From: Varanus komodoensis
Taxonomy: Eukaryota; Chordata; Lepidosauria; Squamata; Varanidae
Direction of reading: 5' to 3'
DNA: 64,000 nucleotides
Assembly: GCF_004798865.1 (NCBI RefSeq)
Contig: NW_025336598.1
Location: forward strand, 10,755,259 to 10,819,258
A model generated the notes under the pieces. The model saw only the letters and a program-made list of their open reading frames with translations. It did not search any database and had not been told where the DNA came from. A program made the translations under genes and the position numbers. Positions 35,622-46,617 of this stretch are shown piece after piece. The first letter of the stretch is position 1, and each line of letters starts with the position of its first letter.

Positions 35622-36692
35622 GGAGATGGTATTTAACACCAGTTAAGTTAAATCAAATTGATGACAAATACTCTAATATATGTTGGAGATGTGGTAAAGA
35701 GATTGGAACTTATAAACATATGTGGTGGGACTGTGATAATATGCGAAAGATTTGGATTATGGAATTTAAGGAAATTAGAGAAATTTTAGCTATAGACTTA
35801 GAAATGTCACCGAGAATTGTGTTATTACTGTTGACTGAAAAACAAGATATTAATGAAGCTAAGAAAGAATTGATTGTAAGTTTGATAATGGCAGTTAGGC
35901 TAGTGATAGTTAAATATTGAAAACAGAATTGGGTTTTGAAAAGGCATGAATATTAGGGATGCAGGTGGCACAGTGGTTTAAACTGCTGTGCTGCTGGGCT
36001 GGTTGATCGAAAGGTCACCGATTCGAAACTGCACAACTGGGTGAGTTCCTTTTGCTCCGTCCCAGCTCCTGCCAACCTTGCAGTTCGAAAGCATGCAAAT
36101 GCAAGTAGATGAAAAGGTATCACTTTGGTGGGAAGGTGACAGTGTTCCGTGCACTTCTTTTATGCTGGTCACATGACCACGGAGACTTTATGCAGACAAA
36201 CGCTGGCTCCCTCAGCTAGGAAATTGAGAGCAGCTCCCTAGAGTCAGACATGACTGGACTTTAATGTCAAGGGGAAATCTTTACCTTTTACCTTTAAAGG
36301 CATGAATGGTAGAATGAAATATGGTAATTAATGATAAACTGACAACACAAATAAAAATTAAAAAAGGGTTAATGAAAACAAATATAATGAAAGTTGGGAA
36401 GATTTTGTAAAAGCCATACTGATAGAATGCAAAGGCTGTAAACCTAATCAAGATTATATGAATTTCTGGAGGGGATAGGGATACAATTGAAGTATATTAT
36501 ATATTATTAATTGCAAAAATATATGAATAAAAGAGTGGTAGCATTGGTCTCCGGGGTGGTGCAGGTACTTTATCATTTACTTTTTTAAATTATTGTGTTT
36601 CTGCTATGTTATATCATCATTGTTGTGATGTGTTGTGTTTATGGTTTTTTTCTGTATTAAAAAAATAAAAAGGGGGGAAATTTAAAAAAAAC
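35622..36692 (+). mobile_element. L1 LINE, 5'-truncated, with target duplication and nested SINE
   Basis: The frame from the first base reads RWYLTPVKLNQIDDKYSN, then CWRCGKEIGTYKHMWWDC (the conserved C-terminal Cys/His cluster of L1 ORF2). A decayed 3' UTR and oligo-A follow at 36656-36692. The 12-bp sequence CTCTGAGTTATT occurs at 35610-35621 and again at 36693-36704, a target site duplication. Without the SINE the insert is about 715 bp. Inactive because of 5' truncation. Confidence 0.92.
35952..36295 (+). mobile_element. tRNA-derived SINE (lizard ACA-like) nested in L1
   Basis: The head GGTGGCACAGTGGTTTAAAC (A box) and GGTCACCGATTCGAAACTGC (B box) are tRNA-like. The body has GTCCCAGCTCCTGCCAACC and CATGACCACGGAGAC, and the 3' end reads TTTACCTTTTACCTTT. 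The 12-bp duplication AAAGGCATGAAT flanks it at 35940-35951 and 36296-36307. This is a different family from the Sauria-type SINEs; the name is from memory. Confidence 0.92.
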
Positions 36693-36704
36693 CTCTGAGT
36701 TATT

Positions 36705-37444
36705 AATACATGTGACCCCAGAGCTATGAGTTGTTAATGGGCTATTTCACCAAGGTACAAATGTGGTGAGCATCAGTAGTGAAAAACAAAACAAAACCCA
36801 GTCCTTCTATAGCACTAAGTACTACAACACCTCAAAGGGAGGAAGCAGACAAAGAAGGATGGAATCAAACAATGAAGAATTTTTTAAATGCTATAAACAA
36901 ATACCTGCACTTGCACAATTGTCTGGCAGACAACTCATAAACTCTGGGTAAAGCAACAAATCAGGTCACCATATTAAGACAACTGCCAGACGATTCAAGA
37001 CTCCAACTGTAGCAAGCTATCATTCCTACCACTTTTCTGTACTTTTCTTTTAAGTTAAATGCAGTAATAAAAGGTATTACCAAAAAAGAACACTTGCTAT
37101 CAATTCAGTAAGAGACTCATGTCAAGAAACAGGTTGATTTTGCTAGCTGTAAAACATATTCCACCATTTACTATCTCTCACATTTGTCCAACATATGCAA
37201 AGCTGCCTCCCCAAATCAACATAAGGTATTGATCATCATCATAATTAGTTTTCTACAAACAAAGATGACAGAGAAAAGCAGGTAACTAGGACAAGAAGAG
37301 CTCTCAATTTCAACATTCATTTCCAAACTGTTCCCACATTCATCAAGTATGAAAGCAGAACTTCACTGAGACTAAACAATCTGGGTTCAAGGTTTCAGTA
37401 TGGGTTGAGTGTGGGCTGTTGGTTCTTGCAGAAACATGGCTATT
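36705..37444. other. unrecognised intron sequence
   Basis: No element or exon recognised. Confidence 0.4.
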
Positions 37445-37584
37445 GTGTTTTCTGAACCCAGCTGCATTAACAACAAACCCACAATTCACAACCCAACAAG
37501 CCATGGAAATTCATAGACCAACAATCTTCATCAATTGTTTCTGGTTAACAACCCAAGGTTTGTTAGGGCGGGGTCAGAAAACAA
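37445..37584. mobile_element. MITE with TTTTCTGAACCC inverted ends
   Basis: The left end GTTTTCTGAACCCAGC and the right end (reverse complement GTTTTCTGACCCCGCC) pair over about 30 bases around a GCCATGG centre. The superfamily is uncertain. Confidence 0.5.
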
Positions 37585-38022
37585 AATAGATGATGTTTCA
37601 ACAACTACTCATAGTTCAACAACCTCCTAAACTATATCCAATAAAAACTATAAAGGAAAAAGGGAAATGACAAAGATTTCTATACGAAGCAAAGGAAGGA
37701 TTGATAACTTAGAAATAGAGGTACAGTCACCTGCTCAGTGGAGGCAGAAATCTGCATAATAAGAAAGGAGAAGGACAACAGATGGAGGTTGAGTGAAAAA
37801 GAGAAACAGAGAACCTAAGAATAGGCTGTTAGCCTAAGAACTGTCTAGACTGAGCAGCAATGAATGCACTCCAATGTGCTCATTTTCAATCAACTTCTAA
37901 TTGTTTTATGATGAAATTGCCTTTGAGTTAAACCTTAAAAAAATAACAGGGTTCCGTGTTGATTGAAAGCTGAAGTGACAAGCAGCAAAAGGGATGTTTT
38001 CTTGCTGCTACTGGACCCAACA

Positions 38023-38252
38023 TCATCATTATTACACTGCCTTTATACCCAGCTTTTTTTACTTATTGCAAGGCAGTTTACATACTTCCTCTACTCCATT
38101 TTTACCCTCACAACATCAACCCTGTGACATAGCTAGATTAAGAGAGTGCCTACCCCATAATCACCTAGTGAGCTTAATGGCCAAGTGAGCACTAAAATCT
38201 GGACCTCTGAACTCCCCGGCTAAATATTTTATCCTCCATGCAGTCACTGTCT
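38023..38252 (-). mobile_element. old Sauria-type SINE remnant
   Basis: Minus-strand body (GTGATTATGGGGTAGGCAC... CACAGGGTTGATGTTGTGAG) and tail (GGGTATAAAGGCAGTG) are recognisable. The tRNA head is strongly decayed. Confidence 0.5.
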
Positions 38253-38669
38253 TGACATGTGAACATGAGGTGCGTTTAAGGGCAACAAGAGACCCCAACA
38301 ACCCATGAGTTGTCGTATTCATGATGGCTTGCCATGTCATGTGAACCTGGGCAACTGATCCTCTGATAGGTAATAGGAATTGACTATTAAGCTACTTGGC
38401 TAGAGCAACAAAAAGAGTTGCCACATGTGTTTGGGCACCTCTCATTGGTACCTGCCTCACCACTGCCCAAGCAGCACTTGGAGCCAGGTGGCACACACTT
38501 CCCACCATCTTCACTGTGATAATGAGCCTTTTGGGGGATCGACTATGCCCCCCCTTTTTGTCTCTTTTATTCCTAGAGATCACAAAAAGTTGGCTTTGAC
38601 CCCCATTTTGAAAACCACTGGCAGTTCCTTCAAAGTGCCCAAGTAGCCCACTTTTGGAGTGATACTTTA
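38253..38669. other. possible hAT/MITE scraps
   Basis: GACCCCAACAACCCATGAG to GTCATGTGAACCTGGG (38293-38352) resembles one end of the ACAACATGAYAACCCA MITE family, and TTGAAAACCACTG near 38610 equals the right end of the hAT at 25986. Partners were not found. Confidence 0.3.
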
Positions 38670-38677
38670 CCCTAAGG
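38670..38677. repeat. hAT target duplication, left
   Basis: CCCTAAGG, repeated exactly at 39045-39052. Confidence 0.9.
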
Positions 38678-39044
38678 CAGTGATGGCAAACCTTTTAGAG
38701 ACCAAGTGCCCAAACTGCAACCCAAAACCCATTTATATATCACAAAGTGCCAGCACTGCAATAAAACCTGAATACTGAGGTTTTAGTTTAGAAAAAACAA
38801 CTCACAGCCAGTCCAAGCATCTGACCGGCCATGCGAAAGCTCAGACGAGTTGCGGCTAGAGTCACAGCTTGTGATGCCATCGCCTGCTGCTGCTACTTCT
38901 TTCTGAGCATGTGCATGGCCCCTATGTACGCTGTTATCCAATGCTCAGCTGTTGGGGTGATGCTGGGGCAACTTGGCTTGCATGCTGACAGAGAGGGCTC
39001 TGTGTGCCCACTGCGGCGTGTGCGCCACAGGTTTGCCACCACTG
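38678..39044. mobile_element. non-autonomous hAT element (367 bp)
   Basis: Ends CAGTGATGGCAAACCT and AGGTTTGCCACCACTG are inverted repeats (15 of 16) with a perfect 8-bp duplication. The ends resemble the Tip100/Zaphod-like hAT group (CAGTG-TGGC-AACCT). The interior has GTGCCAGCACTGCAA. No transposase was found. Confidence 0.93.
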
Positions 39045-39052
39045 CCCTAAGG

Positions 39053-40787
39053 GAACTCCAGACTGGGGGGCAGGGTGACTGTGTGTGTTTTGCTGCCTTT
39101 ACTTTACCTTGACTGCTGTTAAAAGGCAAGCTCTCAACAGAAAGCAAATGTATGAGAGACTTGTGCTCATGAAAATGGGATGGCATGGTTTACATCCCCT
39201 TCATGGCCAAACATTTTTTTCCTTTTCTTTTCTCCCTGCAGTGAGATTCAAAGTGCTCAGGACAGTGTAAACATGTATCTTACTAACCTTTTCCAAGGGA
39301 AAGAGTTTTGATAACTACTTTTGTCAAAACTATGGGTCCCCTTTAACAGGTGCTTTTGACAGGGACATAAGACTGTATGGCATCTTCTATGAAAGTTTAT
39401 AGAACAGAATAGCTTTCACCTAGTGAGGAGTGATGCTAAGGTGAAACCTAAACAATGTCCTATACATAGCGTCTCAAGTTTTCTATACACATGTTTGGGT
39501 TTCTTTGAAAATGTGGAACTACTTTCCTGAAGGTAAGATATTCAAAAATATTACCTTTAATCATAATTAACAGTTCATATTTGTGATGTACCGTAAAAAT
39601 CTCATGAGTCAAGGTGTATATTTGATTCAGCAACTGCTCTATAAGAAATAAGCACTACTTATCAACTCTGTACATTATTTGGAGTTTAGCAATGGTACAC
39701 TATTTGGATAAAAGGAAACATCATGTCAGAGCTATAAAATTTGTGATCCTAACACACTAAGTATTTGTACATTGGCTAGAACGAGATTCCAATTCAAAAC
39801 CTGTGCTTTCATCTTTTTATAGTCTTGTGCAGGGAATAAACATCTGTCCCACTCTCTACCAAGTGCACACTGAAGAATGAATGCTTCCCCCCATCCCCTG
39901 GTTTCTAACTGCTTTTTTTCCTCATGAATGAGGGGGAAGATCTTCAGGTTTGTAAGCAATAAATGCAAAGGGGAGCACTGTGCAGAAACTGGCATTTAAT
40001 CCATCTTTCCAAACTGTGTTACTTCCATTCTTAGCCACAAAATAAACAGAAACCAGAGTACTACTGATTAGGAGGGAGGGGGGAGCTCTTTGGATAACTG
40101 CAAAACATTGAAACCCATGAAAATCTTAGCTGATCATAATACAGCGCATGACTTTAGTTTTAAAGTTCATCCTTACTGTCCCACACAGCTAGACATATAA
40201 AAAGAAGGTAAATTCCATATTAGTGTAATAACTTTATTACACAAACTTGAAAATTCTTGAGAAAATCCAACTCATGAACTCTCTTACCAAGTAAGATGCT
40301 ACAAAAAGGTTAACTTGATATTGGAGTCATGGTGTCTCAGTCTTAAGGCAAAAATGGTCTCAGTCTTGAGGCAAAATGCAGGAGAAAGGGAAAGCAAGTC
40401 TCCTAAGTTATTCATAACTGTATTTCTTTAAAGTTGAAATGTTCAGAAATGCACTTTCACAGCATTACTCACTCAGAATTGTTAAAGTCCCATCTTCTGC
40501 AACTGGATATCATAACTGTCTTAAATAAGCAGAATGATACCCACAGCTCCAAGAGGAGAGCGGATTAGAATAAGGAGTCTAAACTACAAATAGAAGAACA
40601 CTTCAGTTGTCCTTCCTTAACCAAAGAAATCCATCTCTGTTTTTTTAAAGATTACTAAGCAAAGCAATCATCCTTAGAGATGAAAAGAGAACAGACTTCA
40701 GGCTACAAACTGAGCAAACTAAGTTCTTCAGGAGAAACTGTTACAAAGGATTGTTACTCAGATGAATATATCATTACTGCCCCAGCC

Positions 40788-40790
<3 letters not shown>
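39053..40790. other. unrecognised intron sequence
   Basis: No element or exon recognised. Confidence 0.4.

Positions 40791-40836
<46 letters not shown>
40791..40836. repeat. (GA)n microsatellite
   Basis: GA dinucleotides over about 44 bases, flanked by AAA. Confidence 0.93.
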
Positions 40837-40839
<3 letters not shown>

Positions 40840-42118
40840 TGGGTGCCAACAGACCCCAAGGGTGGAAAATAATGATGTAGGCTACTCAGTTTTATTAAAA
40901 GAAAGAAAAAGGAAGGATATAAATCAAATAAATAAATAATCCAAATTCCTCTCCCATGCCCCTCTAACATTATGAGGTACAACCCTCCAACAGATTCTCC
41001 CATACAAACTCACTGAAATGTAAGAAGCTGTATAGTAACAAGTAATGCTTGAACTTGCTTTTTTTCTCCTCTTTCCCCTTTGTGTTTCACGTCTTTTAGA
41101 TTATACACCTGACAGGACCTTCCTTCCAGCTAAGGAGGAGGGTAAAATGCTGTAAATAAGTAAATAAATGCACTTCTATTATTTTTATGGGGCTTGTGTA
41201 ATAGAGCTTCCTATGACTTCTGCCCCCATGAGTAAGATCTAGTTGTCTTCTGTTCTGTTGCCTTAGTTGTGCCATTGGATATTGCAAATTCCTGATAGGG
41301 ACACCTCTGGATAAAGATTAATATGGCAAACATTTGAGAGCTAAGTAAAATCAAATCTCATGCCACTTTCCACCATATCTGAACGGACTGCCCACCATTC
41401 AACAAATCCCTTCTGTTTTCCTTATGAGCATGTAAAGATACCCCCCTTGGCGCCCGCGCAACTCAAGGAACAGGCTTTGCTCCCGCATCAGCAAGTACAA
41501 CTAAAAGGAACCTAAGACAGCCAAGTCAGGAAAGACGCCTGAATTTGCACCCAACAAAGCTGTAAGAAAGTGTTGCAGATTAAGAACAACGAGGGGGTCG
41601 AGTGGAGAAGAAAAATAGCAGAGGCCGGTTTAACCATGCTAAAGAAGCCACACTGGGCACAGGACAGCCCAGGGGGTTGGTTGGGAGGGGGGAGGAGAAA
41701 AGAGCGAGAACTGCCGTTGTTATGACAACGGAGGGAGAGAGGGAGGCGCAGGGCCAGCGCGAGGGAGGGGGAAACTTCAAATCCCAACCGTCAAAGCACG
41801 AGCGGCTTCCCCTCTTAAAGGGGCGGTCGCACCCGGACGGACCCCAGCACACACTCTCAAGAAGGAACCCCGGACAAAAGAGACGACCACTCATTCCCCC
41901 TTTGGCGCAGTTGTGTCTACAAGAGATTAAACCAGTAGGTGGGGATATATCTATCCCCCGTTTCCCAGTCAGGCACGCTTTTCCCTGAGGGAGTCTAGCC
42001 TATACTCGGTTCTTCTGACGACGACAACGACGACCGAGCTGCTTTGCTTTGCTACCCTCACGACCCTCCCCCCCCCGGCTCTTTCGCCAACACCTTTCTC
42101 CGCTTCTCTCTCTCTTAC

Positions 42119-42239
42119 CCACACAGTGCATGAGCCGGTGCCGCCAGGAGTCGAGTTCACGGCGGACTCCCCTGCGCTCCGCCGTGCAGCGGGGGCTCCG
42201 GCACTGTGAGGCGCCAGGAGCGGGAGCCGCGGCGGCCAT
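42119..42239 (-). CDS. LCORL: LCORL coding exon 1 (first ATG)
   Basis: Starting at the ATG at 42239 (context AGAATGG, a strong Kozak match) the minus strand encodes an alanine/proline-rich start ([12 protein letters not shown]), then [12 protein letters not shown], then [15 protein letters not shown] plus one base of the Gly codon. This closely follows the N terminus of LCORL as I recall it from human. The donor GTAAGAG follows at once. In the human protein I recall seven more residues before this Met (MDKGRER). The same frame here reads TTG-GAA-AAG-GGA-ACA-GAC-AGA, so the amino acids are partly conserved but the initiator position is TTG, and an in-frame TGA lies 12 bases upstream of that TTG. 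I therefore chose the ATG at 42239. The exon sits inside the CpG island. A non-AUG start at 42260 cannot be excluded. Confidence 0.92.
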
Positions 42240-42286
42240 TCTGTCTGTTCCCTTTTCCAACTGCCTCTGACCTCACGCCCGCTCAT
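42119..42286 (-). promoter_or_regulatory. overlapping uORF of LCORL
   Basis: An ATG at 42286 opens a frame different from LCORL ([11 protein letters not shown]...). It overlaps the main start and stays open for exactly 56 codons to the splice donor. After splicing it would read VLKVF and then a stop within the first 18 bases of exon 2, giving a 61-codon uORF. Its Kozak context is weak (T at -3, A at +4). An overlapping uORF would be expected to lower translation of the main frame. Confidence 0.4.
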
Positions 42287-42292
42287 TTACAT
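42287..42292 (-). promoter_or_regulatory. start-stop uORF (ATG-TAA) in LCORL leader
   Basis: On the minus strand, 48 bases upstream of the first coding ATG, ATG is followed directly by TAA and then by another ATG in the same frame. Start-stop elements of this kind are known to stall or capture scanning ribosomes. It matters only if transcription starts above 42292, which I cannot see. Confidence 0.4.
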
Positions 42293-42315
42293 AACGGGAG
42301 CGCGCCCGCCGACGG

Positions 42316-42323
42316 CCCCGCCC
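42316..42323. promoter_or_regulatory. GC box (Sp1/KLF-type)
   Basis: CCCCGCCC lies about 77 bases upstream of the LCORL start ATG, in the densest part of the CpG island. This is a motif match only. Confidence 0.4.
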
Positions 42324-42580
42324 ACTCCGATGGAACGTGAACGAGCACATACCCCTTCGCCCCAACCAACGCCTGCTGCTTTCGGCCTGCGGTACCCTTA
42401 ACAGAGGAAGGGCGGAGGCGAAACGCTCAACGCTTGGAGTGCAGAGCCCAAGAGAGATAAGATACCTTCTTTGTATGGCAGGAAGACTAAGGTGGTGAGG
42501 CAGAATCTATCAAAAGGCGGTCTCCTTGGCATGCACTACAAATCCCAGAGGCCTTCGCGCCGTTGCGACCCAGACTCTTC

Positions 42581-45500
42581 CCGACTAACCTGCAACAATG
42601 TATGCTAGAAGTTTGTACACCTTCGTGAAGCCACCAAGGAATGCATTGGCTTTCTATTTGCGTTTATTTAAAAAAAAGTCTTACAACAACGGTTCTTTGG
42701 TTCCTCCTTTGCACTCACTTTCGCCCAAAATTACTGAGAGACGAACAGTAAGGAACAGAGGGTGCTCGAGTCAATAGAAGGAAAAAGTGATGAGAAGAGA
42801 GGGAGAAATATATAATTATGCAGGCTTACAATGATGTATCACCTATAATGAATTTTCTTTAGTTACTTTTTAAATAGAATTTGTTCCAATCGCACTAGAA
42901 ACGAGAATTGCTTTAATAAATCATTGTTTACTGCCATAGGAGGTCATATCTGTGCATTCATCCCAACACCTCAGGAGAATTCAAACTTCATTCCAAGGAA
43001 CTCTTGAAAAGCAGGTGGGGGCTTCTCGGTGTACTGTTCGATTATTACAGACTACCTTCCTTGAAAGAAAGTATAGCCTTTCTCTCTTAATTTCCTCTGC
43101 AAGATTCTAGGGAGCTCTTCGTTTACTTTAAGGTGACAAATACAACTGGCTGAGCTAGTATTCTGTGTGAAGAAAGTGTGCACCTAAGAACGTGCTGTCA
43201 AGGATCTTAAGTGAAGGTTCCCGTTGACATACACACCGATGTGTAGAGTGTACTTTGACGGCCACTAATACATCCTATATCCAAGCCACACCTACGTATT
43301 CCTGACAAAGATGTGACCATTCCACGAACCAAAACTGTGCCTCACATGTGCTAGGAAGTAGTCATCGGCTCCGAGCAGCTGCTACGCAAGAAACAAGCTC
43401 CTCCTCCTCCAAATCAGCACACTTCATTCAGTTCTGGAAGGATGCCAAGGACCAACCAGAAGAGAGAATCTGCTGTATATCTTTGCCAGGCCTGCCTGTG
43501 GAGCAAGAAAGAAAAGAAGGGAAAGCTTATAATGTGCGTCTCTGTTATTTCAGCTCATGACTTGGCAGAACTCAAATTCTACAGCTTTTCCAAAGCAAAA
43601 CAAAAACAGAACCGATTTAGAAAACCTGATTTACACAACAGCAAGGCCAGTGCCATGCTTGTGAGGACCCCGTGCAAGGTTTCTTCTGCTTCCCCCACCC
43701 CCAAGCTTACCAAGGAGTTGTAGAGAACAGCAGAGAAGACTGCCCTTTTCTTTAAAAACATCCGTTGTAGAACTAGGTGGTGGCTGCAGCCTTCTTAGTT
43801 TCTGCTGTGTGTGAAAGGTAGGGGAGTGAAGATGGCAGGGCACTTCAGTCTTGCCCTGTAGGTTCTTCAGAGCATGCAGCCAAATGTTGCTGTCCCAATT
43901 AAAATGTATTTAAAACAAGAGGAAAGAGTATCATGCCGACAGGTATAGGCTCTGGTGGGGTCCCTTGACCCAAGTGTTTTGCCCTGCCAAACTGAGCGCT
44001 GATCACAGGCTCACAGTAGAGCTTGGACTCAAAGTTAATAGGTTAACCACTTTTTTTCCTGGCAGAGTTGGTACATTTAACAGCTACGTATGTGGTAGGC
44101 AGTCAGTCAGTTTATGCTATTTTCCCAAAATGAAAATGTGGAGGGGGGAAAACTCCATTTGCTGTGTCTCTATTTGCCAGGCAGACATTCAGGTCACAGG
44201 GTCTCTGCCAGGGAGGGTAATAGGTGCCATTAGAGTGCAGTAAGGGGGACAGGATTTGCTACTTTCACAATGTCTACTTGTTGCACATCTCTGCTCAGAA
44301 AACAGTTGGGACACTAAACAGAAGTGAATTCATATATGGCTATTTAACCTTTTGAAGTTGAGCTTCACATTCTTCCAGCTTTTGGAAGAAAATATGCTTG
44401 ATTTGCAATAATTCACTGAAGGTTTATAATATGATACTTAGCAAGCTCAATTCCATGTGAGATGGGCCTCTATATTGTCAATGTAACTTCTATACCTTTA
44501 TTTCCCTGAGATCTAGGGAACAGCATAATCCATAGTAATTTGCTCAGAATCCAAAGGATAATTTAGGGTTGGATGAATTTGTTTCTTTCTGGTCCACAGC
44601 ATCTTTGCCTGATTGTATACATAATTCCTTTGTACTCCTTCAGTAATCTGTGATTTTAATTTTTTTCCCCCCCAAACTTCTTATTGAACAGTATTCTTTC
44701 TTAGACTCTATTTAAAGGTGTGATTTGATGCCTTTAAACAGAACCCCTCTGACAGGTTGGAGAAATGCAAGATCTGGTAAATATCAAAATTCCCACTTAG
44801 AGATGAGTATGAGATACGCAAAAATGGACATTTTGTATAGGAATTCACAAAGATCTAACCCCTCAGGCATCACTATGATAGCATTTATTATGATTAGTAT
44901 AGTAGTGAAGGCTATATGTTTAAGCCCTGTTCATAGCGTCTACTTCAGTACACCCTTTCTTGCCTCCCAAACTTTCTTTGTACAGTAAAATCTTTAAGTA
45001 GCTTGAATGAAAACATGGAAATTTGAAGTGATCCCAAACAGCAGTTCAGTTTGCAAAATTAGGTTAGATAGACATGAAAGCACAGAAACTGCTGCCCCTG
45101 ACCACCATCTTTAAGAATTAGAACAGGAAAACCCAAGGCAACAAAAAGTGTATTTCGGAACACTGTGGCAGTCATTCTGAGAGGTGATAACTAGGACTCA
45201 AAGTTCACTGAAACGCATATGGAGGCTCTGTTCCTGTCAATTGTTGAAATCAAATGGCAAGAGAATCCTTTATAACTTCATTTGGAGAAGCTTACTCAAG
45301 AAGCTGCTGCTTAGGAGCCCTTAGTCAAGCTAGGAAAAAGCAACACAGACATAGAACATTCAGTCAAACTGGCTGATAAGATCAAACTGTCTTCCTTCTT
45401 TCTTTCAATTCACTTCCATTCAGTTCATGTACATTTCCTGGGATTATTCTTTGACAATTCCAAAATGAGTTTTTCTTGTTGATCGCTCACATATTTCTGG

Positions 45501-45968
45501 CTACTTGGCAGAATTTGCACTATACCAGTGTTTTCCTCTCTGGGCCAGAGCTGAGGCTTCCTAGAATAGAGCCATATGCAGTAATACCTCAACACACTTC
45601 TGTATGAAACATACTACTCTGTAATGCTAGTTTTTAACAAAGTCTTGTCTTCATATTAAAATATATATTACCACTGATGGAGTATTGGATACAGATATGC
45701 AGCGACTGGCTGGAAAAAGACTGGGAAAGGTAGTCTATATTCACTACATGCTCCTAGGATACAATATTATTACTAGCTGCTGATATTTGTCACGACATTA
45801 GGCCCATAGCCAGCCTACATGGCCTGCTGGGGGCACCAAAAATGCAGGGGTCAGTTTGCCTGGTTTACAGGCCTTATGCAGACAAAATTGTAAACTGTTT
45901 AATTACTTGTTTAAATAAAAGGAGGCGGGAAAGGAATGCATGAAATTCCTTGTTACAGTTGAAACATA
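42581..45968. other. LCORL upstream flank, unrecognised
   Basis: The CpG signal fades at the left. A moderately long plus-strand frame at 43348-43560 and its neighbours have no recognisable family and no clear splice context. Confidence 0.4.
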
Positions 45969-46617
45969 AGCCCATACTTGGACAAAGACTGCCTAGCAAT
46001 GGTGATTCGTGCTCTGGTAACCTCCCGGTTGGATTATTGTAATGTGCTCTACATGGGGCTGCCCTTGAAAAAGGTCCAGATACTTCAGCTGGTACAGAAT
46101 AGAGTGGCCAGGATGCTGATGAGGACCGGTCGTTATTCTCATATAACGCCAGTCCTCTATCATATTCACTGGCTCCCAGTTGAAGTCCGGGCCAAATTCA
46201 GGGTGCTGGTTTTGACCTATAAAGCCCTGAACAGCTTGGTACCGGGATACCTGAAGGAACATCTTCCTTATACACCCTCATACCCCTTAAGATCAGCGAG
46301 GTAGGCCCTGCTCTGAGAACCCTCCCTGAAGGAGGTAAAAAGGGCATCTCAGTGTAGGGCCTTCTCTGTGGTGGCACCCAGATTATGAAATGCACTCCCT
46401 GGAGAGGTTTCCCTGGCTCCGAGCTTATACTTCTTTTGGCGCCAGGTCAAAATCTTTTTATTTAACCATTATTTTAAAAATTATTATTTTAATGCAACAG
46501 TCACATTTTGTTAGCAATATTTTATTTATTGTTTAGATTGTTTTTAATGTATCTGATTTTACTGTTTGTGAGCCGTCCCGAGATGCCTTGCATAAGGGAC
46601 GGCATATACAAGTCTGT
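45969..46617 (+). mobile_element. L2-clade LINE, 3' end
   Basis: DKDCLAMVIRALVTSRLDY, CNVLYMGLPLKKVQILQLVQ and HITPVLYHIHWLPVEVR are followed by YKALNSLVPGYLKEHL and a broken continuation (RAFSVVAPRLWN-like). The 3' UTR has GAGCCGTCCCGAGATGCC and GGGACGGCATATACAA. 5'-truncated. Confidence 0.9.

Larger units (their letters stand above)
16268..42118 (-). other. LCORL: LCORL intron 1 (25.9 kb)
   Basis: Bounded by a strong donor (GTAAGAG, minus strand, beginning at 42118) and an acceptor (TTTTGATCAG ending at 16268). The exons on the two sides join in frame. The interior holds SINEs, L2 and L1 LINEs, nested hAT elements and microsatellites, with no other exon I could support. Confidence 0.85.
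41440..42580. promoter_or_regulatory. CpG island promoter of LCORL
   Basis: CpG density and GC content rise sharply here relative to the AT-rich flanks, for example around 41450, 41700-41830 and 42130-42350, and fall off past 42580. The island covers exon 1, the start of intron 1 and the 5' flank. I see no TATA box at a sensible distance, which fits a housekeeping-type dispersed promoter. GC boxes (GGGGCGG at about 41819 and CCCCGCCC at 42316) and a CRE-like TGACCTCA at about 42268 are visible. Divergent transcription to the right is possible but no coding exon is recognisable there. Confidence 0.8.

Noticed and set aside
42000-42260. LCORL exon 1 frame extended past 42119 into KRERSGER...
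   Set aside because: A consensus donor (GTAAGAG) sits at 42118 and exon 2 continues the protein in phase.
41969-42286. 105-codon minus-strand frame as an alternative protein
   Set aside because: It overlaps LCORL exon 1 in another frame and would stop in exon 2; treated as a uORF.
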